From: Micrococcales bacterium 72-143
GTDB taxonomy: Bacteria > Actinomycetota > Actinomycetes > Actinomycetales > Microbacteriaceae
DNA length: 64,000 nucleotides
NCBI GenBank assembly: GCA_001898835.1
Contig: MKVM01000005.1
Coordinates: 124,001-188,000, forward strand
Direction: 5' to 3'
Shown: piece by piece, positions 37,832 to 48,540 of the stretch
Layout: each line of letters starts with the position of its first letter
Numbering within the stretch: position 1 is the first letter of the stretch
Position numbers and translations under genes: made by a program
Notes under the pieces: model-generated
The model's database searches: none
What the model saw: only the letters and a program-made list of their open reading frames with translations
What the model was told of the DNA's origin: nothing

Positions 37832-39151
37832 GAGGAACGAGACGAGACCGCCGAGCGCCATGAGCGCGGCGATCACCCAGAGCGAGCGGTGCAGCCCCGC
37901 CAGATCGAGCGCGCCGCCCGTGATGAGCCCCAGCATCGCCACCGCGAGCAGGCCGGCGATGCGCGCCACGGCATTGTTGACGGCGGATGCGATGCCCGAG
38001 CGGGCGGGCTCGATCGACCCCAGGATCGCGGCCGTGAGCGGCGACACCGTCACCGTGAGGCCGACACCGAACAGCAGGATGCCCGGCAGCAGCTGCGTCC
38101 AGTAGTCGAATTCCTCCCCCACCGAGAGCATCAGGAGCGACGCCGCGGCCATGAGCAGCGGGCCGACCGTCATCGGCACGCGCGGGCCGATGCGCCCCGC
38201 GAGCGAACCCGCCCACGACGAGCCGACCGTCATGAGGATCGAGATCGGCAGGCTCGCGAGGCCCGCGAGGGTCGCCGGCAGCCCCGCGCCCTGCTGCAGG
38301 TAGACGCCGATCACGAAGGAGTTGAGGCCGAGCGCGCCGTACACGAAGAAGGTCGCGACGTTGCCCCAGCCGAAGTTCCTGACGCGGAACAGCCCGAGCG
38401 GCATCATGGGTCGCGCCGCGAGGCGCTGGCGCACGAGGAATCCGGCGAAGGCGAGCGCTCCCCCGACACCGGCCGCGACGACCCCGACGTGCCACCCGAG
38501 CCGCGGCTGCTCGATGAGCGCGAACACGATCCCGCCGAGGCCGACGGCGCACAGCAGCGCGCCCGGGAGGTCGATCGACGCATCCGGCCGCCGCACGTCG
38601 CGCTGGCCGAGCACGGCGAGCAGCCACAGCACGAGCGCGATCGGCACGACGTTGATGACGAACGCCCACCGCCAGGACAGCAGGTCGACGAAGAGGCCGC
38701 CCACGAGCGGCCCCGCGAGCATCGCCGCCGAGGTGAGGGCGGTCCAGATGCCGATCGCCTTCGCCTGCAGCGGGCCCGAGAAGTTCGAGGTGATGAGGGC
38801 GAGCGAGCTCGGCACGAGCAGCGCGCCGCCGACCCCCTGCACCCCGCGCGCCACGATGAGCACGAGCGGATCGGGTGCGAGGGCGATCGCGAGCGAGGCG
38901 GCACCGAACACGGCGATGCCGATGCGCAGCATCCGGATGCGTCCGTGCACGTCGCTGAACGCGCCCGCCACGAGGATGAGCGAGCCGAGCGTGAGCAGGT
39001 ACGCGTCGACGATCCACTGCTGCGCCGCGAGCCCGCCGCCGAGCTCGCGCTCGATCGCGGGGAGCGCGACGTTGACGACCGTCGAGTCGAGGAAGGCGAC
39101 GACCGTCGCGAGCACGGCGATCGCGAGCACGAGCCGCTGGTCGCGGGTCAC
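37763..39151 (-). CDS. MFS transporter (DHA2/14-TM-like)
   Basis: VTRDQRLVLAIAVLATVVAFLDSTVVNVALPAIERELGGGLAAQQWIVDAYLLTLGSLILVAGAFSDVHGRIRM. Confidence 0.93.
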   Translation of the reverse strand: MTRDQRLVLAIAVLATVVAFLDSTVVNVALPAIERELGGGLAAQQWIVDAYLLTLGSLILVAGAFSDVHGRIRMLRIGIAVFGAASLAIALAPDPLVLIVARGVQGVGGALLVPSSLALITSNFSGPLQAKAIGIWTALTSAAMLAGPLVGGLFVDLLSWRWAFVINVVPIALVLWLLAVLGQRDVRRPDASIDLPGALLCAVGLGGIVFALIEQPRLGWHVGVVAAGVGGALAFAGFLVRQRLAARPMMPLGLFRVRNFGWGNVATFFVYGALGLNSFVIGVYLQQGAGLPATLAGLASLPISILMTVGSSWAGSLAGRIGPRVPMTVGPLLMAAASLLMLSVGEEFDYWTQLLPGILLFGVGLTVTVSPLTAAILGSIEPARSGIASAVNNAVARIAGLLAVAMLGLITGGALDLAGLHRSLWVIAALMALGGLVSFLGIRRLSTPEMQEPSAEGAASVG

Positions 39152-39843
39152 GGCGCCGCCTCCCGCTCCACCTCGGCTACGACGAGCGCGGGCAGGCGCT
39201 CGTCGAGCAGGATGCGGAAGTGCCCGATCACCGGCAGCGTCACGTTGCGCGCGCCCGGGAGGGTGGAGCCGTCGGGGATGTGCGGGTCCCAGCGGGGCGC
39301 GATCGACACGATGCGCGCGTCGACCCGCCGCTCGGTGACGAGCCCGGAGATCACCGGATGGTCGGGGCGGAACTCGCGCATCGCACGCGGCAGCGCGTAG
39401 TACGCCATCCGCGACCCCGCGAAGGGCGTCGCGACCGCGACGACCCGGTCGACGCGCTGCTCGACGTCGTCGCGGGCCAGCACGTGCTTGCCGATGAGAC
39501 CGCCCTTCGAGTGGGCGACGATCGCCAGCCCGCGGAGGTCGAGCTCGCGGATGCGACGCCACACGATGTCGGCCGACTGCGGGATGGGGCGGTGGTTGAA
39601 GCCGAGACCCGGCACCGTGAAGACGGGATGCCCCGCGTCGCTCAGCGCGTCGGCGACGAGCCGCAGGTAATGCCAGGTCTCGTAGACGCCCGGCACGAGG
39701 AGCACGGGGCGCCGCTCGCCGCGGGCGTAGCGCTCCGGCACCGGCCAGTCCCGCGCGGCGCGCGCCCGGAACCGCATCGCGTTGGGGAAGTCGCCGACGA
39801 TCGCCGCGGCGTGCCGCCCGAGCGACGGCTGCTGCTCGCCCAT
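39148..39843 (-). CDS. Alpha/beta hydrolase, lipase-like
   Basis: RPVLLVPGVYETWHYLRLVADALSDAGHPVFTVPG, nucleophile elbow AIVAHSKGGLIGKH. Confidence 0.8.
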   Translation of the reverse strand: MGEQQPSLGRHAAAIVGDFPNAMRFRARAARDWPVPERYARGERRPVLLVPGVYETWHYLRLVADALSDAGHPVFTVPGLGFNHRPIPQSADIVWRRIRELDLRGLAIVAHSKGGLIGKHVLARDDVEQRVDRVVAVATPFAGSRMAYYALPRAMREFRPDHPVISGLVTERRVDARIVSIAPRWDPHIPDGSTLPGARNVTLPVIGHFRILLDERLPALVVAEVEREAAP

Positions 39844-39960
39844 GCCACCTCCCCCGTCGAGGCTACGCGCGGCCGCCGTCACGCGCTGAGGCGTGCTCCA
39901 GGATCGCGGCGGTGCCGTCCCTCGCCTCACCCGCCGGCCGGCGGAAGGGGGTGCGGCCGC

Positions 39961-40998
39961 TCAGTCGGCCGCGAGCAGCTCGCGCACCCGCGGGATGACG
40001 ACGCCGCCGTAGAGCTCGATCGCGTGCATGAGGTTCTCGTGGGGCACCGTCCCGGACGCGTACTTGAAGTCGAAACGCTGGATGCCGAGGGTGCGCACCG
40101 TCGCCGCGATCTTCTGCGCCACCGTCTCGGGCGAGCCCACGTACTGCGAGCCGTGCTGCACCTCGAGCTCGAAGGAGTCGCGCGTGATGGGACCCCACCC
40201 GCGCTCGCGCCCGATCCGCTCCGCCATCGTGCGGTAGTGGGGCCAGGCGATCTCGCGAGCCTCCTCGTCGGTGTCGGCGAGGAAGCCGGGCGAGTGCACG
40301 CCCACGGGGAGGTCGTCGGCGCCCAGCTGCGCGAGGGCGCGGTGGTAGAGCTCGACGTAGGGCGCGAAGCGCGCGGGGTCGCCGCCGATGATGGCGAGCG
40401 CGAGCGGGAAGCCGTAGCGCGCCGCGCGCACCACCGACTCCGGCGAGCCGCCCACCCCCACCCAGGTGCGGATGGGGCCGCCCTCCGTCTTGGGGAACAC
40501 GTCCGCGTCGACGAGCGGCGCGCGGGTGGTGCCCTGCCAGGTGACGGGCTGCTCCTTCAGCAGTTCGGCGAGCAGGTCGATCTTCTCCTCGAAGAGCACC
40601 TCGTAGTCCTGCAGCTCGTAGCCGAACAGCGGGAACGACTCGGTGAAGGATCCGCGCCCGATGGTGATCTCGGCGCGCCCGTTCGAGACGGCGTGCAGCG
40701 TGGCGAAGCGCTCGAAGACGCGCACGGGGTCGTCGGAGGAGAGCACGGTGACGGCCGTGGAGAGCTTGACGCGCTCGGTGCGGGCGGCGATCGCGGCGAG
40801 CAGGATCTCGGGCGAGCTCACCGCGAAGTCGTCGCGGTGGTGCTCGCCGATGCCGAACACGTCGACGCCGAGGGTGTCGGCGAGCACGCCCTGCTCGACC
40901 GTGTTTCGGATGACCTGGGCGTACGGGAGCCGGTCGCCGTTCGCGTCGACCGTCACGTCGCCGAAGGTGTCGAGTCCGAGTTCGAGCTGCTGCGTCAT
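39961..40998 (-). CDS. LLM-class flavin-dependent oxidoreductase
   Basis: GIGEHHRDDFAVSSPEILLAAIAARTERVKLSTAVTVLSSDDPVRVFERFATLHAVSNGRAEITIGRGSF. Confidence 0.93.
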   Translation of the reverse strand: MTQQLELGLDTFGDVTVDANGDRLPYAQVIRNTVEQGVLADTLGVDVFGIGEHHRDDFAVSSPEILLAAIAARTERVKLSTAVTVLSSDDPVRVFERFATLHAVSNGRAEITIGRGSFTESFPLFGYELQDYEVLFEEKIDLLAELLKEQPVTWQGTTRAPLVDADVFPKTEGGPIRTWVGVGGSPESVVRAARYGFPLALAIIGGDPARFAPYVELYHRALAQLGADDLPVGVHSPGFLADTDEEAREIAWPHYRTMAERIGRERGWGPITRDSFELEVQHGSQYVGSPETVAQKIAATVRTLGIQRFDFKYASGTVPHENLMHAIELYGGVVIPRVRELLAAD

Positions 40999-41043
40999 GG
41001 TTCATGCAACCGCATGGATCTCGCGGTCATTCCCGCGGGCGGG

Positions 41044-42477
<1,434 letters not shown>

Positions 42478-42643
42478 CCTCCCCACCCCCTTGTTGAGGA
42501 GAATACCGGTTGACCGGGCTTTTCGAACCTGTTCGTCTACCCCCGGATGCGCGCCGACATCCGTTCGATGCGTTCGCATGGGTGCGGCGCGTCGAGCGGC
42601 ACATCTCACGCAGCGAGCGGTCCTCATGGCCGTCAGCGGACAG

Positions 42644-42680
42644 AGGAGGGGGCGACCGCGAAACGCGATCGCCCCCTCCT
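42644..42680 (-). terminator. Terminator-like hairpin downstream of the CWB2 gene
   Basis: aggagggggcgaccgcg-aaa-cgcgatcgccccctcct, 17-bp stem with one mismatch. Confidence 0.8.
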
Positions 42681-42692
42681 GCGGGTGTCAGC

Positions 42693-45527
42693 TCAGCTGC
42701 ACGGTGTCAGATCGGCGACCTCCGCCGACAGGCTCGCGGGTCCGCCCAGGAGCACGACGTGCGTGACCTGAAGCGCGGCGAGCGAGTCCAGCACCGAACT
42801 CGGCACACAGGTGTCGCGAGACACGAAGAGCGGAGATCCGGTCTTCGCGGCGAGCGGACCGCCGGCGAGCGCATCCGGGTACTTGAGACCCGTCGCGATG
42901 TAGGCGAGGTCCACGACCCCCGTGAACGCATCGGCGTTGATCGCCACCCCGGCTTCAAAACGGTCTGCGCCGCCCAACCGCTGCACCGCGAAGCGCGCCG
43001 CGAGCTGCGACTGGATGCCGGGCGAGACCGAGGCGGGCCCGCCCGCGATCTTCACCGTGGTCGCGCCGAGATGCTCGATGAGCTGCAGTGTGGCAGCGTC
43101 GAGCGAGTCGGCAGTCCCGTTCACCAGGATCACCGGGGCGTGCTTCGTGGCGGCCGCGGGACCGGCCGACAGCGCGTCGGGGAAGTTGAGCCCCGTCGCG
43201 ATGTACACGACATCCGCATCGTCGAACGCATCGGACGTCACCATGCGGGACACCTCGAAGCGGTCGGCACCCGCGAACCGCTTGACCTGCGGCGAGAACG
43301 AAAGCGCCGCCAACTGGCCCTCGAGCGAGGCCGAGAGGGTTGCCGTCCCGCCGAGCACCACGATCTCGTGGGGGTGGAGACGCTCGAGCTCGGTCGCGAC
43401 AGCCGGCAGGAGACCGGATGCCGGAGTGATCAGCAGCGGGGCACCCATCGCTGCCGCCGCGGGGCCCGCGCTCAGCGCGTCCGGGAACTTCTCACCGCTC
43501 GCGATGTACACGCGGTCGACGCCCGGGGCGAACTTCTGCGAGTACCCGATTGCCGCCAGGTAACGGTCGGCACCGTTGATGCGGTCGACGTCGGGAGCGA
43601 GGGCGAAGTCGAAGGTGGCCTTCTGGCAGCCCACGGTGATTGACGCGATGGTCGCGTCGCCCTGAATACCGGAGCCGAGGCTGTAGCCGTAGGAACGGAC
43701 GCGTGCGTTCGGATACGCCAGCAGGTACTCGTCAAGAGTGCCGTTGATTCCGCTGCCGCCACCGCCGTGCGTCGGAAGTCCGACGAAGCCACCCGACTGG
43801 ATGCCGCTCGACGCCCACCACATGCCCGGCGCATAGACGTCCTCGCGCACCAGGTAGCCGTCCTCGGTGCCGTCCGCATCGAGGTCGACCCCCAACTGGA
43901 TGCTCGGAGCAGCGCCCGAGTGCTGGACCACCGACATCGCCGGCGCACCGACGGCGGACAGCGCGATGTCGATCGGGTGGTAGCCCGCGGCCTTGCTCTG
44001 CGAGGTCGCGCCCACCGTCGTCACACGGAGTCCTGCGTCGGTGAAGGTGTTGCTCCCCGCGGAGCGGGTCTGCGTGAAGTCCCAGCCGTTGTGGTGGGCG
44101 TTGGTCGCGTGCGGGCCGTCGACGACGGTCGGGCAGGTACCCACGACGGGCTGCTCGAAGGTGTAGACGGTGTCGTCCCAGGTGAGGCTCGACACGACGG
44201 CCTCGCTGTCTGCCTGGACGCCGAAGCCCGCAAGCCACACGTCGCCGTTGCCGAGCGCGTAAACGGTGTCGAGCAGCGCCGCGAGCGTGCCCGTGGCGAA
44301 GGCCGGGTAGCTGCCGAGCGCGCGCGAGGTGGTCCAGGTCTGCGAGGTCGAGAAGGTGTTCTCGCCGGCGTTCATCGGTACGAACAAGGTCGTGAACCCG
44401 CCGCCCTGGGCGCTGCCGTAGTGCAGCGGCACCTGGAAGGTCGGCGTGCCGCTCACGACCGTCGCCGAGGCGATCCCGGTGATGAGCCGGCGGAGGTCGT
44501 TCTCGGTGACCTTCGCGCTGTCCGGGTCGGTGCCGACGGCCGTGCCCTTGATGATGGTCGAGGCGCCGCCGACGCCGAGGTGCAGGCCGTCCGCGCCTAC
44601 CTGGAACTTCGGGGTGGCGTTGTTCTTGCCCTCGTGCCAGCTCTGGTAGCTCGCGGCGGTCTCCGATGTCTTGACGTCGACGTTGCGAACCGTCACGTGG
44701 TTGCTGGGCGTCGGAACTGATGCATCGTCGGCCGTCAGCTCGAGGAGCAGGCCACCGTTGCCGGTCCAGCCCGAGTCGAGGCGGAGAGCGCCTGTGCCAG
44801 CCGCGCCGTTGTCACCGTAGGCGGCCGCCCACGTGGACGAGAGGAGAACCTGGTCCTGATTCTCGGAGCCGACGCTCGGGGTCTGGTTGTACGCCACGAC
44901 ATTGAGCGACTCGAAGGGACCGCTGTGGCCGATCGGGTGCGCTCCGTGGGTGTTGGTGTCGAAGGAGACCGTCACCGCGACCTCGTCGGGAGCGTAGATG
45001 CCGAGGCTCGTCAGGTCCCAGCTGAGCGGGAACGCGTATCCGTTGAAGCAGGCGCCTGCCGAATCCTTCCACGCGGTCCCGCACTCCGGATCCGCCGAGG
45101 GCCGGAACGGGATCGTCTTCTCCTCGGTGAGGGTGCCGAGCAGCGCACCCGTGGCCGCCACGGACCCGGAGTGGTCGACCGCATAGATGTTGAGTGTGAT
45201 CGGATGCGTGAAGGTGGCGCCCTCGTCGGTGTGGCAGCTCGCGCCCGAGCCGGTCTCGCACGCCCACGAGGAGAAGACCACCGTGGCGCTCGTGAGCGCC
45301 CGGCCCGCGCCCCCGAGTTCGACGATGTCGCCGAACTCTGAGGTCGACGTCGCCTGGTATCCGACCGACGGGTAGTTGCCGGCGAGGACGGTCGGCAGGG
45401 AGTCGTACACCTTCGCGCTGGCCGCGACCGCGGGAGCGGCGGCGCCTATGGCGATGAGGGATCCGACGACGATCGACGTCGCGGCGAGCGCGGACGTGGA
45501 TCTGCGGGCGGGCAGAGATCGGGGCAT
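42693..45527 (-). CDS. Large secreted protein with C-terminal CWB2 repeats and uncharacterised N-terminal region
   Basis: Signal peptide MPRSLPARRSTSALAATSIVVGSLIAIGAAAPAVAAS; RINGADRYLAAIGYS/FPDALSAGPAAAAMGAPLLI/VVLGGTATLS repeats. Confidence 0.88.
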   Translation of the reverse strand: MPRSLPARRSTSALAATSIVVGSLIAIGAAAPAVAASAKVYDSLPTVLAGNYPSVGYQATSTSEFGDIVELGGAGRALTSATVVFSSWACETGSGASCHTDEGATFTHPITLNIYAVDHSGSVAATGALLGTLTEEKTIPFRPSADPECGTAWKDSAGACFNGYAFPLSWDLTSLGIYAPDEVAVTVSFDTNTHGAHPIGHSGPFESLNVVAYNQTPSVGSENQDQVLLSSTWAAAYGDNGAAGTGALRLDSGWTGNGGLLLELTADDASVPTPSNHVTVRNVDVKTSETAASYQSWHEGKNNATPKFQVGADGLHLGVGGASTIIKGTAVGTDPDSAKVTENDLRRLITGIASATVVSGTPTFQVPLHYGSAQGGGFTTLFVPMNAGENTFSTSQTWTTSRALGSYPAFATGTLAALLDTVYALGNGDVWLAGFGVQADSEAVVSSLTWDDTVYTFEQPVVGTCPTVVDGPHATNAHHNGWDFTQTRSAGSNTFTDAGLRVTTVGATSQSKAAGYHPIDIALSAVGAPAMSVVQHSGAAPSIQLGVDLDADGTEDGYLVREDVYAPGMWWASSGIQSGGFVGLPTHGGGGSGINGTLDEYLLAYPNARVRSYGYSLGSGIQGDATIASITVGCQKATFDFALAPDVDRINGADRYLAAIGYSQKFAPGVDRVYIASGEKFPDALSAGPAAAAMGAPLLITPASGLLPAVATELERLHPHEIVVLGGTATLSASLEGQLAALSFSPQVKRFAGADRFEVSRMVTSDAFDDADVVYIATGLNFPDALSAGPAAATKHAPVILVNGTADSLDAATLQLIEHLGATTVKIAGGPASVSPGIQSQLAARFAVQRLGGADRFEAGVAINADAFTGVVDLAYIATGLKYPDALAGGPLAAKTGSPLFVSRDTCVPSSVLDSLAALQVTHVVLLGGPASLSAEVADLTPCS

Positions 45528-45755
45528 TGATGTTCTCCAGCGGTGGTCGGGCATGCAGAGTGATGCGGGGTGAGGTGGAGCAGGTGAGCGCTGTTGCGTC
45601 ACCGCCGCGAATCGGGGTCGGGTTGTTCCGCGGCTATGGTGCGTGTGGTTCGGTGTACGCGGGTACTTCGGGTTGTGAGGGATACCCTAGAGCGTGCGAC
45701 CGACACCGCGCACCACCCCATCATGGGTACTCGGCCGCACGACGCCGACGGGCGA

Positions 45756-46799
45756 TCAGCGGAGGCCCGCGAGCAGCTCCGCGAAGACGTCGGCCGCGTC
45801 CGTGTGCCGCGCGAGCGCGGCGGCCTGCCCCGCCCAGAGCGAGAGCAGCTCGCCCTCGTCGCGGCGGGCCGCCTCCGCACGGAAGGCGCCCGCCGCCCAG
45901 TTCTGCGCGGGGAACGGCGCGATGCGGCCGTCCGCCTCGATCGTGCGCACGGCGCGGTTCGGGATGCCGCGCGCGAGCCTCCCGCTCATGGCGCGGGTCA
46001 GCACGGTGCCGTCGTCGCTCGCGGCGCGGATCGCACGCCGGTGCGCCTCCGTCGCCGCCGACTGGCGGGTGGCGAGGAAGGCGGTGCCGACGAGCACGCC
46101 GTGGGCGCCGAGCGCGAGCGCGGCGGCGACCCCGCGGCGGTCGGCGATGCCGCCGGCCGCGATGACGGGCACGGCCACGGCATCCGCCACCTGCGGCACG
46201 AGCGCGAGGGTGCCGACGAGCGAGTCCTCGGCGGCGCGCAGGAACGAGACGCGGTGTCCCGCGGCCTCCGCCCCGCTCGCGACGATCGCGTCGACGCCGC
46301 CGGCCTCGAGCGCGCGGGCCTCGGCCACGGTGGTCGCCGTTCCCAGCACGCGGATGCCGCGCTCCCGGGCCGCCGACACGAGCTCCCGCGACGGCACGCC
46401 GTAGACGACGCTCAGCACGGCCGGACGGGCCTCGAGCACCGCATCCAGCTGGTCGTCGACAGAGGGCAGGAACGCGGCCGGGGCCGTCGGCGGCTCCATG
46501 CCGAGTTCGGCATAGAAGGGGGCGAGCGCGGCGGTCGCCGCCGCGGCGTCGACCTCGGCGGGGGTCACCTCCTCCCCCGTCGGCAGCCACAGGTTGAGCC
46601 CGAACGGCGCGTCGGTCGCGGCGCGGAGGGCCGCGACCGTGTCCCGGATGCGATCGGGGGAATATCCGTAGAGCCCGTACTGCCCGAGGCCGCCGAGCTC
46701 GCTCACGGCGGCTGTGAGCTCGACGTTCGAGAGCCCGCCGAAGGCTCCCAGCAGCAGCGGATGCCGGATGCCCAGCAGCTCTTCGATCCGTCCCGTCAT
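45756..46799 (-). CDS. Nitronate monooxygenase family protein
   Basis: MTGRIEELLGIRHPLLLGAFGGLSNVELTAAVSELGGLG, VDAIVASGAEAAGHR, VIAAGGIADRRGVAAALALGAHGVLVGTAFLAT. Confidence 0.92.
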   Translation of the reverse strand: MTGRIEELLGIRHPLLLGAFGGLSNVELTAAVSELGGLGQYGLYGYSPDRIRDTVAALRAATDAPFGLNLWLPTGEEVTPAEVDAAAATAALAPFYAELGMEPPTAPAAFLPSVDDQLDAVLEARPAVLSVVYGVPSRELVSAARERGIRVLGTATTVAEARALEAGGVDAIVASGAEAAGHRVSFLRAAEDSLVGTLALVPQVADAVAVPVIAAGGIADRRGVAAALALGAHGVLVGTAFLATRQSAATEAHRRAIRAASDDGTVLTRAMSGRLARGIPNRAVRTIEADGRIAPFPAQNWAAGAFRAEAARRDEGELLSLWAGQAAALARHTDAADVFAELLAGLR

Positions 46800-46951
46800 C
46801 GCTCCCCCTCCGGCAGCTCCGCCCCGCAGCGCGCGCACACGACGGCGGGCTCCCGCGACTCGTCGAGCGCCCCGCACTCCGGGCACACGCGACCGAGCCA
46901 ACAGGCGGCGTCGCCGACCGGCTCGGGGATCCGGATGATGCCCTCGTCCAC
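46796..46951 (-). CDS. Small zinc-ribbon protein
   Basis: GTG start; VDEGIIRIPEPVGDAACWLGRVCPECGALDESREPAVVCARCGAELPEGER, CPECG/CARCG pairs; overlaps the next gene by 4 nt. Confidence 0.55.
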   Translation of the reverse strand: MDEGIIRIPEPVGDAACWLGRVCPECGALDESREPAVVCARCGAELPEGER

Positions 46952-47028
46952 GCCTCCGACGCTACTCCGGCATCCGCTCTGTGACGGCGGCGACGGCGCC
47001 ACCCCCGAGTTGGGGCCTCCGTCCGCAG

Positions 47029-47056
47029 TTGACACCGGGAGCGCTCCCGGGATACT
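47029..47056 (+). promoter_or_regulatory. Promoter of the beta-glucoside operon
   Basis: TTGACA (47029-47034), 16-bp spacer that is exactly CCGGGAGCGCTCCCGG, GATACT (47051-47056). Confidence 0.8.
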
Positions 47057-47110
47057 GTCTGGCCTCAATACCGGGAGCGCTCCCGGACACCCATCCGGGA
47101 GCGCTCCCGG
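47035..47110. promoter_or_regulatory. Three identical CebR/CelR-like LacI operators
   Basis: CCGGGAGCGCTCCCGG at 47035-47050, 47071-47086 and 47095-47110; core GGGAGCGCTCCC. Confidence 0.9.
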
Positions 47111-47153
47111 CCAGGCCCCGCGCCTGACCCTTCACCGACACAAAGGAGTGACC

Positions 47154-48437
47154 ATGAGGACGACCCTGCGCGCACGCACCGCGCTCGGCATCGCCACCAT
47201 CACGGGCGTCGCGCTCATCGCGAGCGGCTGCGCGACCGGCGGCGACGACAACGGAGGCGGCAAGGGCGGTGACATCACCCTCACCATCGCCACGTTCAAC
47301 GACTTCGGCTACACCGACGCGCTCTTCAAGGAGTACGAGGACGCGAACCCCGGCGTGAAGATCGTGCACAACCGCGCCGCGACCAGCAACGACGCGCGCG
47401 CCAACTTCTTCCAGAAGCTGGGCGCCGGCTCGGGTCTCGCCGACGTCGAGGCCATCGAGGTCGACTGGCTGCCCGAGATGATGCAGTACTCGAACAAGCT
47501 CTACGACCTCACCGACAAGTCGGTCGAGGGCCGCTGGCTCGACTGGAAGGCCGCCGCCGCGACCGACGCCGACGGACGCCTCGTCGGCTACGGCACCGAC
47601 ATCGGCCCCGAGGCCATCTGCTACCGCTCCGACCTGTTCGCCGAGGCCGGCCTGCCGACCGACCGCGCCGAGGTCGCGAAGCTGCTCGAGGGCGACTGGG
47701 ACACCTACTTCTCGGTCGGCCACAAGTACGTCGAGAAGACCGGAAAGGCCTGGTTCGACTCGGCCGGCGCCACCTACCAGGGCATGAGCAACCAGTTCAC
47801 CAACTTCTACGAGAAGAACGACGGCACGGTCATCGCGACCACCAACAAGGACGTCGAGAACACCTTCCGCAGCGTGCTCACGGAGTCGGCCGACCTGTCG
47901 GCGAAGCTCGGCGCCTGGTCGGACGACTGGTTCGGCGCCCTGTCGAACGGCCAGTACGCCACGATGCTCTGCCCCGGCTGGATGCTCGGCGTCATCTCCG
48001 GCAACGCCAAGGACACCAAGGGCTGGGATATCGCGGACGTCTTCCCCGGCGGCGGCGGCAACTGGGGCGGCTCGTACCTGACCGTCCCCGCCCAGGGCAA
48101 GAACACCGAGGCGGCCAAGAAGTTCGCCGCGTGGCTCACCGCGCCCGAGCAGCAGATCAAGGCGTTCCAGAACGCCGGCACCTTCCCCAGCCAGGTGGAG
48201 GCGTACACGGATGCAGCCCTCACCGGCGCCGTCAACGAGTACTTCAACAACGCCCCGGTCGGCGAGATCCTGATCAACCGCGCCAAGGCGGTCAACCCGG
48301 AGCCGCCGTTCAAGGGCCCGAAGTACTTCCAGATCAACGATGCAGCGCAGCAGGCGCTCACGCGCGTCGAGCAGGGTCAGCAGACCATCGACGAGTCGTG
48401 GGAGCAGTTCGTCAGCGAAGTGAACGCTCTCGGCTGA
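47154..48437 (+). CDS. Sugar ABC transporter substrate-binding lipoprotein
   Basis: Lipobox LIASGCATGG; ITLTIATFNDFGYTDALFKEYEDANPGVKIVHNRAATSNDARANFFQKLGAGSGLADVEAIEVDW. Confidence 0.94.
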   Translation: MRTTLRARTALGIATITGVALIASGCATGGDDNGGGKGGDITLTIATFNDFGYTDALFKEYEDANPGVKIVHNRAATSNDARANFFQKLGAGSGLADVEAIEVDWLPEMMQYSNKLYDLTDKSVEGRWLDWKAAAATDADGRLVGYGTDIGPEAICYRSDLFAEAGLPTDRAEVAKLLEGDWDTYFSVGHKYVEKTGKAWFDSAGATYQGMSNQFTNFYEKNDGTVIATTNKDVENTFRSVLTESADLSAKLGAWSDDWFGALSNGQYATMLCPGWMLGVISGNAKDTKGWDIADVFPGGGGNWGGSYLTVPAQGKNTEAAKKFAAWLTAPEQQIKAFQNAGTFPSQVEAYTDAALTGAVNEYFNNAPVGEILINRAKAVNPEPPFKGPKYFQINDAAQQALTRVEQGQQTIDESWEQFVSEVNALG

Positions 48438-48453
48438 GCCGAGCTGACACCCC

Positions 48454-48492
48454 TGCGGGGGCGGGCCGATGGATGGGATGCCCGCCCCCGCA
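48454..48492 (+). terminator. Intercistronic stem-loop between SBP and permease genes
   Basis: tgcgggggcgggc ... gcccgcccccgca, perfect 13-bp stem, 13-nt loop. Confidence 0.75.
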
Positions 48493-48540
48493 CCACCCGA
48501 CCGTCCCTGCACCCCGCTGCACAGCATCCGAGGACTCACC

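Noticed and set aside
47035-47110. Three identical repeats considered as a mini CRISPR array
   Set aside because: Repeats are 16-bp perfect palindromes with unequal 8-20 bp gaps inside a promoter; operators explain them.
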